A DNA stretch of 64,000 nt. Origin: Fulvia fulva (lineage: Eukaryota; Ascomycota; Dothideomycetes; Mycosphaerellales; Mycosphaerellaceae). The stretch is from assembly GCF_020509005.1 (NCBI RefSeq), contig NC_063014.1, positions 5,828,001 to 5,892,000 on the forward strand. Direction: 5' to 3'. The position numbers and the translations under genes were made by a program. Shown here piece after piece: positions 1-9,479 of this stretch; the stretch's first letter is position 1; each line of letters begins with the position of its first letter. The notes below the pieces were generated by a model, which searched no databases, was not told the DNA's origin, and was given only the letters and a program-made list of their open reading frames with translations.

Positions 1-720
1 TCTATAGATAAGATAATAGAAGATCTAGCCCGGCGCTACGGTGCCCGTAATACCTATACTAATGCTATAACTAAGCTTAATAGTCTATAGTAGGGTGATA
101 AGGAGAAGTTTAGTAACTTCTACCTATCCTTCCGTAAGAACGCCGATATCGTTAACCTTAATAACGGCGCGAAGGAAAAGAAACTCGAGAAGGACTTCCT
201 ACTCCGTAAGTTAAACTCGCGCTACGACAACTATATTATAAACGAGGATATAGTCAATATGACCCTTAAGCAAGTCGTGTCTACGCTATATAACTACGAG
301 GACAAGTTTAAGGCGTTCGACCTTAAGTACGGTAAGACCGGTAATAGTAATAAGACCTAAGGTAATAAGAAGACTACTAAGGGTAACGACGATAAGAAGG
401 ATACGGCTTCGAGTAGTAGCGGTAATAACACTAACCCGAACGCTAAGACTAAGTAGGCTAATCGACCTTAGGCATTTTAATATATCTAATCTTTAGATAC
501 TACTCGCGCCTAGGAATATATCGATTAGAATCGGTGCTTAAAATACGAACAAGAAGGTTACCGCCGTATCGATACCGATTAGTACCCCCTTCGAGATATC
601 GCCCGCCGCCTATTTACGCTAGGCTATAACCTAAGCAATAACCGCCGTAACGGTAGTAATAGTAGTAACGCTAATAACACCGGCGGCGCGGGAAACGCCT
701 AGTCTACTCCGTAAGCGTAA
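1..720 (+). pseudogene. Ty3/gypsy-1 Gag relic with zinc knuckle
   Basis: This is the Gag (capsid and nucleocapsid) part of the chromovirus that runs through the first 21.8 kb. Reading through stops gives a capsid-like stretch containing GDKEKFSNFYLSFRKNA and a later LEKDFLLRKLNSRYDNYI. A nucleocapsid zinc knuckle lies at about 525-580 (RCLKYEQEGYRR); its second Cys and its His read as Tyr, as expected when TGC and CAC become TAC. A low-complexity Ser/Asn-rich tail follows. Many TAG stops sit where CAG or TGG would fit. The start and the 5' LTR lie outside the window. The Gag-Pol order and the later chromodomain place it in Ty3/gypsy. It cannot be expressed as it stands. Confidence 0.8.
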
Positions 721-779
721 TACGTAGTAGACCGTACGAGTTAGAGTTACGAGAAAACGAGAAAAAGTATAAATATAAA

Positions 780-2549
780 TATAGGCCTCCTAAGGGAGGC
801 AAGGTTTTGAGTATATCGGTATACTCCCTACTAGCTATAAACTACTCTATAGATAAATATAATCCAGTAATAGCTTCTTATCTAGTTATACTATATATAG
901 TGAATAGAAAGATCCCTACTTAAACCCTTTATAATAATAGTACTAACTCTACGTACTTTAATATCGACTTTACGTATAAGAACAACCTTAATATAATATA
1001 GCTACCTAATCCGTTAGGGCTAATGTTAGTAGATAGCCGACCTGCTAGTGAGCTTATTACGTATAGAACAACGGCATAGATTCAGATCGGTAACTACGTA
1101 GAGACTAGGTCTAGCTACTACGTATTACTAGAATACAATATAGTCCTCGGCCGTCCCTAGTACAACGAGTATTAACCTACGTTCTACTATACGTTAGGAA
1201 CTATAACCCTATTCTTACTATATTATCGATAGAACTATATACTCGGAACTGAACTAGTATACGTATAGTCTATTAACGATAAGGGTATTATACTAAGAGG
1301 CGTTCTTTAGACCGAGATACTAGTACTAGAGAGTTCGCAACCTTAAGCTCTATCTAATTACGCTAAACCCTACGTAGAGGATAAAGATGAACCTATAGTA
1401 GTATAGGAGACGTATACGACAAAGGTAGTAATGCGACATGCCGTCGACATCTACGATAAACCGGAACCGTCTTACTACGTCCGCTAGCTACTACCCGCCG
1501 ATAGGATTGAAATACTTAAGCGCCTAGCGCGTCGAACAAAGAAAGAACTAAAGGTCGAGACTGAGCCGGAGATCGATATCAAGCCTATTAATATAGAAGC
1601 ACTTCGGCGTATAAGCCGGAGGAAGGGCTATAAAGTATATATAATATAGATGTTTAACCCGAAAGAAAATCCTAATAAGTAAGTCGCGCGAGACCCGCTA
1701 TCCGCGTATATACTAAAGGCTTTCGGTATAAGAGCGAAGCTAGTACTAGGAGGTAGCGCGGCGATATTAGTAGATACTAACACTTAAGAAAATATAGATA
1801 GATAAGAGAAGCCCCGGGGTAACTATACCTAGCGGCAACTTAACGCCTCTACTATATTAGCTAACGACTATTAACGTTTTATAAACGGTAAGGACAAAGA
1901 CTAGGATCCTACCCCTTTGTTACTAGTAGAGTTTAGGGAAATGGCTAGGCTATTTAGCCGTAAGGAAGTAGATAAGGTCCTACCGCGACGGCCTAGCGTA
2001 GACTATAAGATCAAGCTAAAGAATAGTTAGACACCGCTATTTCGAAGACTATACTCCTTCTCTATACGAGAGAACGAGGTGATCAAGAAGTGGATTGACG
2101 ACCAACTTAAGAAAGGTTTTATTTAGAGAAGCGTATTACTAGTAGTAGTACCTATTCTAATAGTTAAAAAGCCGGGTAGAGGGCTACGAGTATACGTAGA
2201 CTATAGAGCTCTAAACGCGCTTACGACGAAGAGTCGCTACCTGATTCCACTATTTTAAGAGACCTTAGATCGTATTACTAGCGCGTAATAGTTTACTAAA
2301 CTAGATGTTATCGCTACGTTCAATCGCATCCGTATTATAGTAGGAGACGAGTAGAAAACGGCCTTTACTACTAGATATAGGTAGTTTAAGTACGTAGTTA
2401 TACCTTTTAGACTATATAATATACTAGGAACGTTTTAGTTATTTATAAACGACATACTAAGGGAGTTTCTAGATAACTTCGTATTATATTACCTTAATAA
2501 CGCACTTGTCTTTAGTAAGATAAGAGAAGAGTATATCTAATATATTCTT
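780..2549 (+). pseudogene. Ty3/gypsy-1 Pol segment 1: protease and N-terminal reverse transcriptase
   Basis: This is the first quarter of Pol. A degenerate retropepsin region lies at about 900-1240 and includes VLGRP-YNEY, which resembles the usual VLGIPWL motif. The reverse transcriptase starts near 1920 (LFSRKEVDKVLPRR) and continues through [19 protein letters not shown] at about 2165 and FTKLDVIATFNRIRI at about 2295. The catalytic YLDD box reads YYLNNALVFS at about 2498, with Asp residues turned to Asn by G-to-A changes. The frame stops at 2549, where the pogo element sits inside the RT, and resumes at 8294. The joined reading matches gypsy RT across the insertion. Stops are almost all TAG. 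Confidence 0.88.
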
Positions 2550-2616
2550 ACGTACTTTACTACCGAGCGGGCTATACTACCGAGCGGGCCACTTTTACTA
2601 AGAACTGTACTACTTC
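2550..2616 (+). repeat. Left terminal inverted repeat of pogo copy 1
   Basis: Begins ACGTACTTTACTACCGAG and includes two direct copies of CGAGCGGGC 17 bp apart. It is matched in inverted orientation at 8227-8293 with a few C/T and G/A differences. It is also nearly identical to the left end of copy 2 at 23280. Confidence 0.88.
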
Positions 2617-2629
2617 TACTTTAATTACG

Positions 2630-2911
2630 ACGGTATCTTAACACGACGACATCCTATAGAATCGTTACTAGGAGGACAATTCCTCTTCAGATTCTTCGCT
2701 ATCTAGCGAGTCTACTTGATAGGTACGTACGTTATACCCCGACTCGCTATATCGCTTATAGCGTCGTAGCCTTAGTACTAGCCGAACACTATCTAGCGAC
2801 TCTCTACTTACTTCCTGCCTCCTAGTATCCTCTAGAGGTATTAATTGCGACGCCTTATCGAAGGTTAGAGACCCTCTAGACTGAATATACTTGCGCTTTC
2901 GTGCTTTCTAC
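2630..2911 (-). pseudogene. Pogo copy 1 transposase, C-terminal part
   Basis: Read on the minus strand, this continues the transposase across LINE-A1. It matches the C-terminal basic/coiled region seen in copy 2, which contains SEISKLRKSNEAL and GSLTFDKAS, then LIPLEDTRRQEVSRESLDS. This lysine/arginine-rich tail follows the DDE domain in Fot1-like transposases. In this copy it joins directly to the region after the NFDE motif, so most of the DDE domain is absent. Stops are of the CAG/TGG to TAG type. Confidence 0.75.
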
Positions 2912-2925
2912 TATATAAGGGCCTT

Positions 2926-4005
2926 GGTCGACGACGAGAATCACCTATACGTAGTGTCGGCTACGAACCTCTCGTCTAGCTACGAGAGAGCCAAGTATTC
3001 TTACGCTAGAGCGTCGTAGGCGCGACGGGCGCGCAACGTAGGCGAAGCCGCGGCGAATAGAGGACTACTAGCAAAACGGGTATAAAAACCATCCGACGAG
3101 CGTGTACTCGTGTCGGGAGCGAGTCCCTCTTCTTTCTACGTATAAGAAGGGCGCGGAACCGTAGCCTATACGCTCGATAGGACACCTCTAGTATAAGTAC
3201 AGAATTTTCACCTCCGGAGACCGTAAACCGAGCGGGCTAAGCGACGAACATTAGACGAGCGGACTATAGAACAACAACTGAGCGGACTATATAACGGCGT
3301 CGAGCGGACTACGAAACAATCTAGTGTTTGCTAGCGGGCAATACGGTAGGTAGGTGGACACGCGACGAAGCCTATAAGGGCCTATTAAATACCCGGTATA
3401 GGAACGAGGGTTTTGCCTAAGGCACTACCTATCCCGCTACATAACGCACCTAGTCTAGCATAGTAGATTGCGACGAGGAAAAGACGATAGCCTAAGCAAG
3501 GAAAAGACGGCTATTAGGACGGGGAAAAGACGTATAATACAAGTGGATTAGTTCTATAATCGGGGAGGATCGAGGGCAGGGTAATAAGGAACTTTATATT
3601 AGTTAGTAGGTAGAAACGTAAGGAGTACGCTGCCCGGCGTAGTGTATGCCCCGAGCAAACCTACGAGGTATAGACGGCCGCTTTCTAGAGATAGGCTACG
3701 GTAACGCGAAGGGCGTCAAAACCTAGGGCGTGGTATACACTAGTAGCGACGACTAACACTGTCTATATAGCCCGAGAGGACGGATACGTATGTCGGTCAA
3801 TAGAGAGCACTAAAGGGCTTAGGCCTATAGAGGTGGATATTAGCTTAAGGAGCAAATAGGGAGGGAGGGCGTAGAGGGAAGCTTTTGCTCCGGGCTAACC
3901 TCTCGAAACGAGGCTATACGGTAGTGCTAGATAAGTAGGAAAGCGCGGTTAAGACTTGTCACCTTATCTCGTAGCTAGCTTGCTAAATACGATTCCTTCC
4001 TTACT
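2926..4005 (+). other. 1,080-bp non-LINE 5' module of LINE-A1
   Basis: I find no convincing protein in any frame. An identical-length copy opens LINE-A2 (39944-41023) and then joins a different LINE position. It holds short iterated motifs: GAGCGGRCT four times (about 3229, 3256, 3280, 3301) and GGAAAAGACG three times at an exact 23-bp spacing (3477, 3500, 3523). A TATAAAAA box lies at 3081-3088. The repeated motifs suggest a regulatory or structured RNA segment, which is inference. By analogy with Magnaporthe WEIRD sequence it may be an unrelated RNA captured by the LINE reverse transcriptase. Confidence 0.7.
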
Positions 4006-7000
4006 TAGACCCGGAGGAACACTACATTATAGCAATATAGGAACTATAGATCAACCTATAATCTAGGATTCTATCAACTATGCGAGACCCGAGATACTAC
4101 GTAGTAATAAACAGAACCGAGGGAGTCCTACGAACTTGTATCTATGTCAGTAAGAAGGTACTAGTAGAGGACTAGTAGGCCTAGCCGAGAACCGACAGGG
4201 ATATCACCACAGTATAGCTCAAAACAACTCAAGGCCAAGTCCTAATCTATAGCGTATACAACCTACCTCTAGAGTCTAGAAGCAGCACACAACTACATAC
4301 GCTAGGAAGGCTCCCGGAAGCAATAGACCAACAAAACTACAACATCGTGATAGGAGATTTTAACCTCTACTACCTAAAGTAGGGATCGGACTTCACCCTA
4401 GCACACTACTTCTTAGTAGGGAGGCTCATTAGTCAGATAGAAACAGCCCAAATGGACTTGATTACGCTAAAGGGAACAGAAACTTAGGCTAGAAACAACA
4501 GTTCTAGCACGCTAGACCTATACTTTATATCCCACGCCTTAATACGACGGGTAGAAAGCTGTATAGTTAATAACTAACTAGAGTCCTTATTAGACCACTA
4601 TCTAATCCAAACCGACATCCAACTCATAGTTAAGGAGGAGAGGGAACCTAAGAGGAGGCTCTACTAGAAGCAGGCCGAGTGGACACTAGTATAGCAGCGG
4701 CTAGAAGGCGAACTAGAACAGGTGAACATTGATAATATATATATAACGGAGGGGATTGACCAAGCAGTAGAGCAGCTAATAGAAGCTATACAAAGGGCAG
4801 CCCAGGCCTATATACCTAAGAAGAGATGGTCGCTATACTAGAAGCTATACTAGACACTAGAGTGCACAGCCAAAGTCAAGGAGGCAAGGAGAGCAAGAAG
4901 GAGATAGGAGTAACGACGCACCTAAGCAAACTAGGAAGCCTATAACAACGCGTACAAAGCAAAGAAGGCGTAGATCAGAAGAGACAAGACGTAGGAGTAG
5001 AGGTCAACTATAGGGATAATCATAGAACACCCGGAACAAATCTAGAGACTAGTAGAATAGGCTAGGAAACTAGACGAGGAACGAAACTCCCCGCCCTAGT
5101 TTCCCTTAATATAGGACTAAGACGGGGAAACGCAAACCACTCCGATAGGGAAAGCGAAAGCATTCGTAGACCACTTCTTCGGGACTTAGGTAGAGGTAGA
5201 CCTAAGCAACATCCTAGGAACATACATTCCTCCGCTAAGGGAGGCTAACTAGTAAGTGTCTACTATAGAGATCGGAAATATTATTCAGAAACTGAAGGGC
5301 AACAAAGCCCTAGGCCTAGACAAGATCCCTAACTATTACCTAAAAGCTAGTAGCAGCCTTATCACTCTAGTACTTACGCCAATCTTTACCTAGTGTATAA
5401 AGTAGGGGTATTGCCTAAAGGCCTTTAGGCAATCACTGACTTACGTCCTAAGGAAACCCTAAAAGGAAGACTATACCAAGTTGAAGTTATATAGACCAAT
5501 TGCGTTGCTGAACACACTAGGGAAGCTCCTAGAGAAGGTCGTAGCTATAAGGCTCACCGGAATAGTAGAAGAACACAACCTCCTCCCGGCAACGCAAATA
5601 GGGGGGAGACAAAAGAGATCTACCCTTATAGCAGTCGAACTGATCATAGAGTAAATCAGACATATCTAGCACTATAGCAACAACAAGGTAGCCTCACTAC
5701 TTTTACTAGACATATCAGGGGCTTTCGACAATGTGTCCTACGTAAGGCTCCTACACATCCTTAGAATGAAAAGCATCCTAGCCTAGATAGTACACTTTGT
5801 GTAGTCATTCCTTAAGGACAGAACAACCCAGATCCTCCTAGGGTCCTTTAAAGCCCCGTAGACCCTAATTACGAACACGGGCATCCTATAGGGCTCTACA
5901 CTCTCCCCAATTCTGTTCCTCCTCTTTATAGCCGACCTGACCCCACTCCTAGAAACAGCAAACACCTTAGTATCGGGGTTCGTAGATAACACAAATATCC
6001 TAGCGTAGTCGGGGTCTATAGAGGAAAACTACGCACTCCTAGAGGAGAGACATAGACAATACGAAAAGTGGGCAAGAGAGCATAGGGCAAAATTCGTACC
6101 GGACAAGTACCAACTTATCCATTTTAGTAAGGTAAAGACAAAACACAACTTGGCAGTACTAGTAAAAATCTAGGGGTTCGAGACCTATCATACAAGGGAA
6201 CTTAGAGTCCTTAGGATATAGCTAGACCCGAAACTTAGCTAGGGACCACAAGTGAAGAAGGCGCAAGCGAGAGCGGACACTAACAGATAATCAATCGAGA
6301 GACTCACTACGTCAACCTAGGGGGCGACCTTTACAAAGGCCTAGACTATGTACAAGGCTATTATCAAGCCCGTAATGCTATATAGAGCAGCAATTTGGGC
6401 AGCGGAAAAACACATCCCGAAGAGAATTGAGGACCCCCTTAATAGAGCGTAGGCAGCCTGCCTAAAGAGAGTACTAGGGGCATACAAGTCAACCCCTTAC
6501 AGGACAATAGAAATGGAATCAGGTACAGCCCCTATTAGGGAGTACCTCTAGGGCATAAGGTGTCAATACGTAGAGAAGACATCAGCATACCTAGCCTAGG
6601 GAACCATCTAAGTAGCTACTCAAAGGATAAGAACCTAGTAGGAGAGGAGGAGAAGACCCAACCGGCCACACATGATCCTATAGAAGGAAGCAGACCTAAA
6701 AACATCACAGGAAATCCTAGCAGCCCTTGAACAGAGAGAAGCTCTGAGGGAGTAAGCTAACACAGGGGACAAAGGGAAAAAGAAGCAAAGCTAAGTAGAA
6801 AGGATCGCAGGTCACCTATAGGAAACGCGTTAGAACCAAAAACCGGTGAGGCCAGGAGCCCTACTAGCGGCCAGGACCTTCGGGAGGTATAACTACCTTA
6901 TCTACAAAGACCTAAAGAGGGCGGAAGCAAGCATAGCTATCTAGATTCGCTCTAAGCATATTAGGCTAAGAGCATACTTACACTAAAGAAGAGTCCTAGG

Positions 7001-7320
7001 ATACGATTCTAAACGTTGCCCCTATAGCTACCTATCCCAAAACCCGGAGTACATAGTGCTGAACTGTACTAAGTAGGTAAAAGGGAGAAGCTAGTGGAGG
7101 GCGAAGGCAAGAGACAGGCAATACTAGGCCATTATCTAGGACAGACAAGATATAAGGAGAGTGACAAGATGGATCCTTAACGAGGACTACCTAGAGCAAT
7201 TCTCCCTAGCAGTAGAAACGGAAAGGTAGATAGAGAGGAGGGAGAGAGAGAGAAGAGCCGGGGAAACAGAAGGGAGAAAGGGAATCGAGAGGAGGACATT
7301 ACTAGGGTTACGGGCAAGGT
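4006..7320 (+). pseudogene. LINE-A1 ORF2: endonuclease and reverse transcriptase
   Basis: ORF2 normally nicks target DNA and reverse-transcribes the element in place. The AP-endonuclease begins abruptly near DPEEHYIIAIQE and contains VIGDFNLYY at about 4352, so its extreme N-terminus is missing. RT blocks in order: GNKALGLDKIPNYYLK near 5300, YRPIALLNTLGKLLEKVVA near 5490, DISGAFDNVSY near 5712, GSTLSPILFLLF near 5892 and the catalytic box FVDN at 5979-5990. Family members have F-x-D-D, so the last Asp is lost through G-to-A change. A C-terminal zinc knuckle (RCPYSYLSQNPEYIVLNC) lies near 7014-7070. I see no RNase H domain. The ORF is broken by TAG/TAA codons. Confidence 0.88.
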
Positions 7321-7522
7321 AGTTATAGGGTAACAACTATAACACTAGCGTACCCTAAAGGAAGGAGAACGAAAGGACAAGATAGGAAAGAACGAGGAGG
7401 GCAAAGACGAGGAGGTTTTTATCCGTTAATCGGGTTTCCTACCTATATAAATAGACCTAAATAGCGAGAGACCTATATAGGCTATAGGGTACTAAAACAG
7501 GCGAATGAATAATCTATCTATC
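7321..7522 (+). other. LINE-A1 3' UTR and TCTA tail
   Basis: A short non-coding tail follows ORF2 and ends in repeated ATCT/TCTA units at about 7513-7522. The same end, base for base apart from transitions, closes LINE-A2 and LINE-A3, so it is probably the segment recognised by the reverse transcriptase. Confidence 0.75.
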
Positions 7523-7536
7523 TATATAAGGGCCTT

Positions 7537-8160
7537 GTTAGACTTACGTAGCTTACTAATCTCGCTTTGTATAAGAGCTATCTAATACGCTATGTCTCTA
7601 CTCCCTCTCTATTACCCTATTAAACGACCTTCCTCTTTCTACTACGCCTTTCTGAACCCGTAACGACGCTCTAAGACGTAATAACACCTATTACAAACCC
7701 TATCTTGTCGAAGTTATAGGTGTCCTAGTTAAGGATGCTATACTTCTCCTTTATATTACGTACAAGTAAGAACCACTTCTCGATAACATCTAGATCTTCT
7801 ATTAGGGCTCGCTAACAATCGTATCTACGTATTATACGAACCTTTAGCTTACGATACCGCCTAATAAACCTATCTGTCTAATTAAGACTAGCGGGCTTAA
7901 GACCCTTCTCTTATAGTAATAAATCGGCTATTACTTATATACTAGCCTTTAATAGCGGGAAACCTCTAAGATCTAGCTCGAGTATATACTTAAGTATCGC
8001 CCTCTCTTCTAGCTCTATAAGCTTCTTTGAATTGGGCTCGTAGTCACCCCGAGGAGGTCGTCTATTCAATCGATACCCTAGTGTAGGTAGAGACGCGTCG
8101 TATACCTTTATAGCAAGTCGATTCGTAATTATCGCGTCGCGTTTCGTAGCCTAGACAGCT
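7537..8160 (-). pseudogene. Pogo copy 1 transposase, N-terminal DNA-binding part
   Basis: The minus-strand reading matches copy 2 (23395-23980). It has a helix-turn-helix/CENP-B-type DNA-binding domain ending RLNRRPPRGDY, then ELEERAILKYIHELDLRGFP and LNWIDRFIRRY. The start of the catalytic domain follows with DTYNFDEIGF, where the conserved NFDETGF motif is slightly changed. The reading then runs through VVTGLERRGRKRKVV and jumps directly to the C-terminal tail, skipping the rest of the DDE core. LINE-A1 is inserted 3' of this in the same element. Confidence 0.8.
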
Positions 8161-8226
8161 AAGGTCAGTTTGGCCTTGTTTGAAGACAATCTACGCTATA
8201 ATAGTAGTTATATAGCTGTATCTATA

Positions 8227-8293
8227 GAAGTGGTACAGTTTTTAGCAAAAGTAGCCTGCTCGGTAGTATAGCCCGCTCGGTAGTAAAGTACGT
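8227..8293 (-). repeat. Right terminal inverted repeat of pogo copy 1
   Basis: Inverted copy of the left end at 2550-2616, ending in AAAGTACGT before gypsy sequence resumes. Differences from the left end are mostly transitions. Confidence 0.86.
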
Positions 8294-9366
8294 TAAAGAT
8301 TCTACGAAAGCTAGATACCGCCGGGCTCTAGTTAGATATTAATAAATACGAGTTCTTTAGACACGAGACTACTTATCTAGGTGTTATTATCATAAATGAG
8401 GGCATTAAGATAGACCTAGCTAAGATTAAATACGTTAAGAATTAGCCTATACCCGCGAATATCACCGACATCTTATTGTTTATAGGGTTTACTAACTTCT
8501 ACCGTAGGTTTATTAAGGATTTTAGCAAGATCTACTTACCTATAACAAAGCTTACGAGGAAGAATGTCCTATAGGACTAGTCTCTAGTATATTAATAGGC
8601 GTTCGAGGCATTAAAGTAAGTATTTATCGATACGCCTACCTTAAAACACTTTTACCTAGGGCGAGAGACTATTCTAGAAACAGATGCCTTAGATTACGTA
8701 ATAGTAGTAGTACTCTTATAACGTAACGAGCGAGGAGTATTACATCCTATCGCTTATATATCTAAGAAGATAGATCCCTAGTAATATAACTACGACATCT
8801 ACGATAAGGAGCTCCTAGCTATTATATAAGCTTTCGAGGAATAGCGACCGGAGCTAACTATTAATAAATACGGCACCGACGATTATAAGAATCTACTAGA
8901 CCCGGAATCTAAGGATAAGCCGACGCTTATATACTCCGATTATAAGAACCTCGAATAGTTTATAAGTACGAAGCAATTAAACCGTAGATAAGCTCGCTAG
9001 GCCGAGTTTCTCTCGTAGTTCTTCTTTAAGATCGTCTATAGGCTAGGAGTTTAAGGTACTAAGCTAGATAGCTTAACCCGACGTTTATAGGACTTGCCGA
9101 AGCCTAGAGACCTAGATAAACTACGGAACTAATAGTAGTATTAGGTATTACTAGGCCTAGATTATATCCTAAACCTATTATCTACTAGAGTATTGTCGGT
9201 ATATAATAATGACGTTATAACCCCGCTTACGACCGCTATTCGAGGACTCTATACGTAACTAGAGGCTAAGGAAGCCGTTTAATAGCTAGAACGAGATAAT
9301 ATATATACCTTACTAAGGAAGTACCGTATTAATAACCGTTATATAGTCCTAGTTAGAGGTATAATA
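8294..9366 (+). pseudogene. Ty3/gypsy-1 Pol segment 2: reverse transcriptase C-terminus and RNase H
   Basis: The frame resumes exactly after the pogo element. It reads RKLDTAGL (thumb start), [32 protein letters not shown] near 8478 (the GF.NFYRRFI motif typical of gypsy RT) and LETDALDYVI near 8680. In the RNase H domain the DASD motif appears as TDALD, followed by RGVLHPIAYISKK and YDKELLAII. A spacer follows, ending LVRGII at 9366, where LINE-B enters. Many TAG codons fit former CAG/TGG. Confidence 0.88.
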
Positions 9367-9479
9367 GATAGATAGATTTGTTATTCCCCTATTCTAGGAC
9401 CCTATTCGGCCTATATAGGTATATATCTATTGTTATATATAAAGGGAAACCCGAATAGGTAAAAACCCTTCCCGCCCCC

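Larger units (their letters stand above)
2926..7522 (+). mobile_element. LINE-A1, chimeric Tad-like non-LTR retrotransposon
   Basis: This 4.6-kb non-LTR retrotransposon is inserted in pogo copy 1. It is bounded by an exact 14-bp target duplication, TATATAAGGGCCTT, at 2912-2925 and 7523-7536. The 3' end carries a short TCTA tail instead of poly(A). It has three parts: a 1,080-bp 5' module (2926-4005) with no LINE coding sequence, an ORF2 (apurinic endonuclease, reverse transcriptase, C-terminal zinc knuckle), and a 200-bp 3' UTR. There is no ORF1. RIP is lighter than in the surrounding gypsy and pogo DNA, which agrees with a younger insertion. LINE-A2 and LINE-A3 are relatives. Confidence 0.9.
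2550..8293 (-). mobile_element. Fot1/pogo-type DNA transposon copy 1, non-autonomous, split by LINE-A1
   Basis: A Tc1/mariner-superfamily element of the pogo/Fot1 group is inserted in the gypsy RT. Its ends are about 67-bp terminal inverted repeats starting ACGTACTTTAC, each with two direct CGAGCGGGC motifs. Removing LINE-A1 (2926-7522) and one target duplication leaves about 1,133 bp, the same size as copy 2 at 23280-24412. The flanking target fits TA, but the left flank reads TT before ACGT, so one base may have changed. It carries the N- and C-terminal parts of a transposase and lacks the catalytic core. It would need a transposase supplied in trans. Confidence 0.85.

Noticed and set aside
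3228..3532. Possible CRISPR-like array from regularly spaced short repeats
   Set aside because: Repeats are only 9-10 bp, few in number and inside a eukaryotic LINE-associated module; nothing else supports CRISPR.
5783..5992. 69-codon open frame on the minus strand (and similar frames at 42198-42521 minus, 41886-42080 minus, 53682-53960)
   Set aside because: Antisense to the LINE-A reverse transcriptase region in all three LINE-A copies; the sense strand carries the RT motifs.
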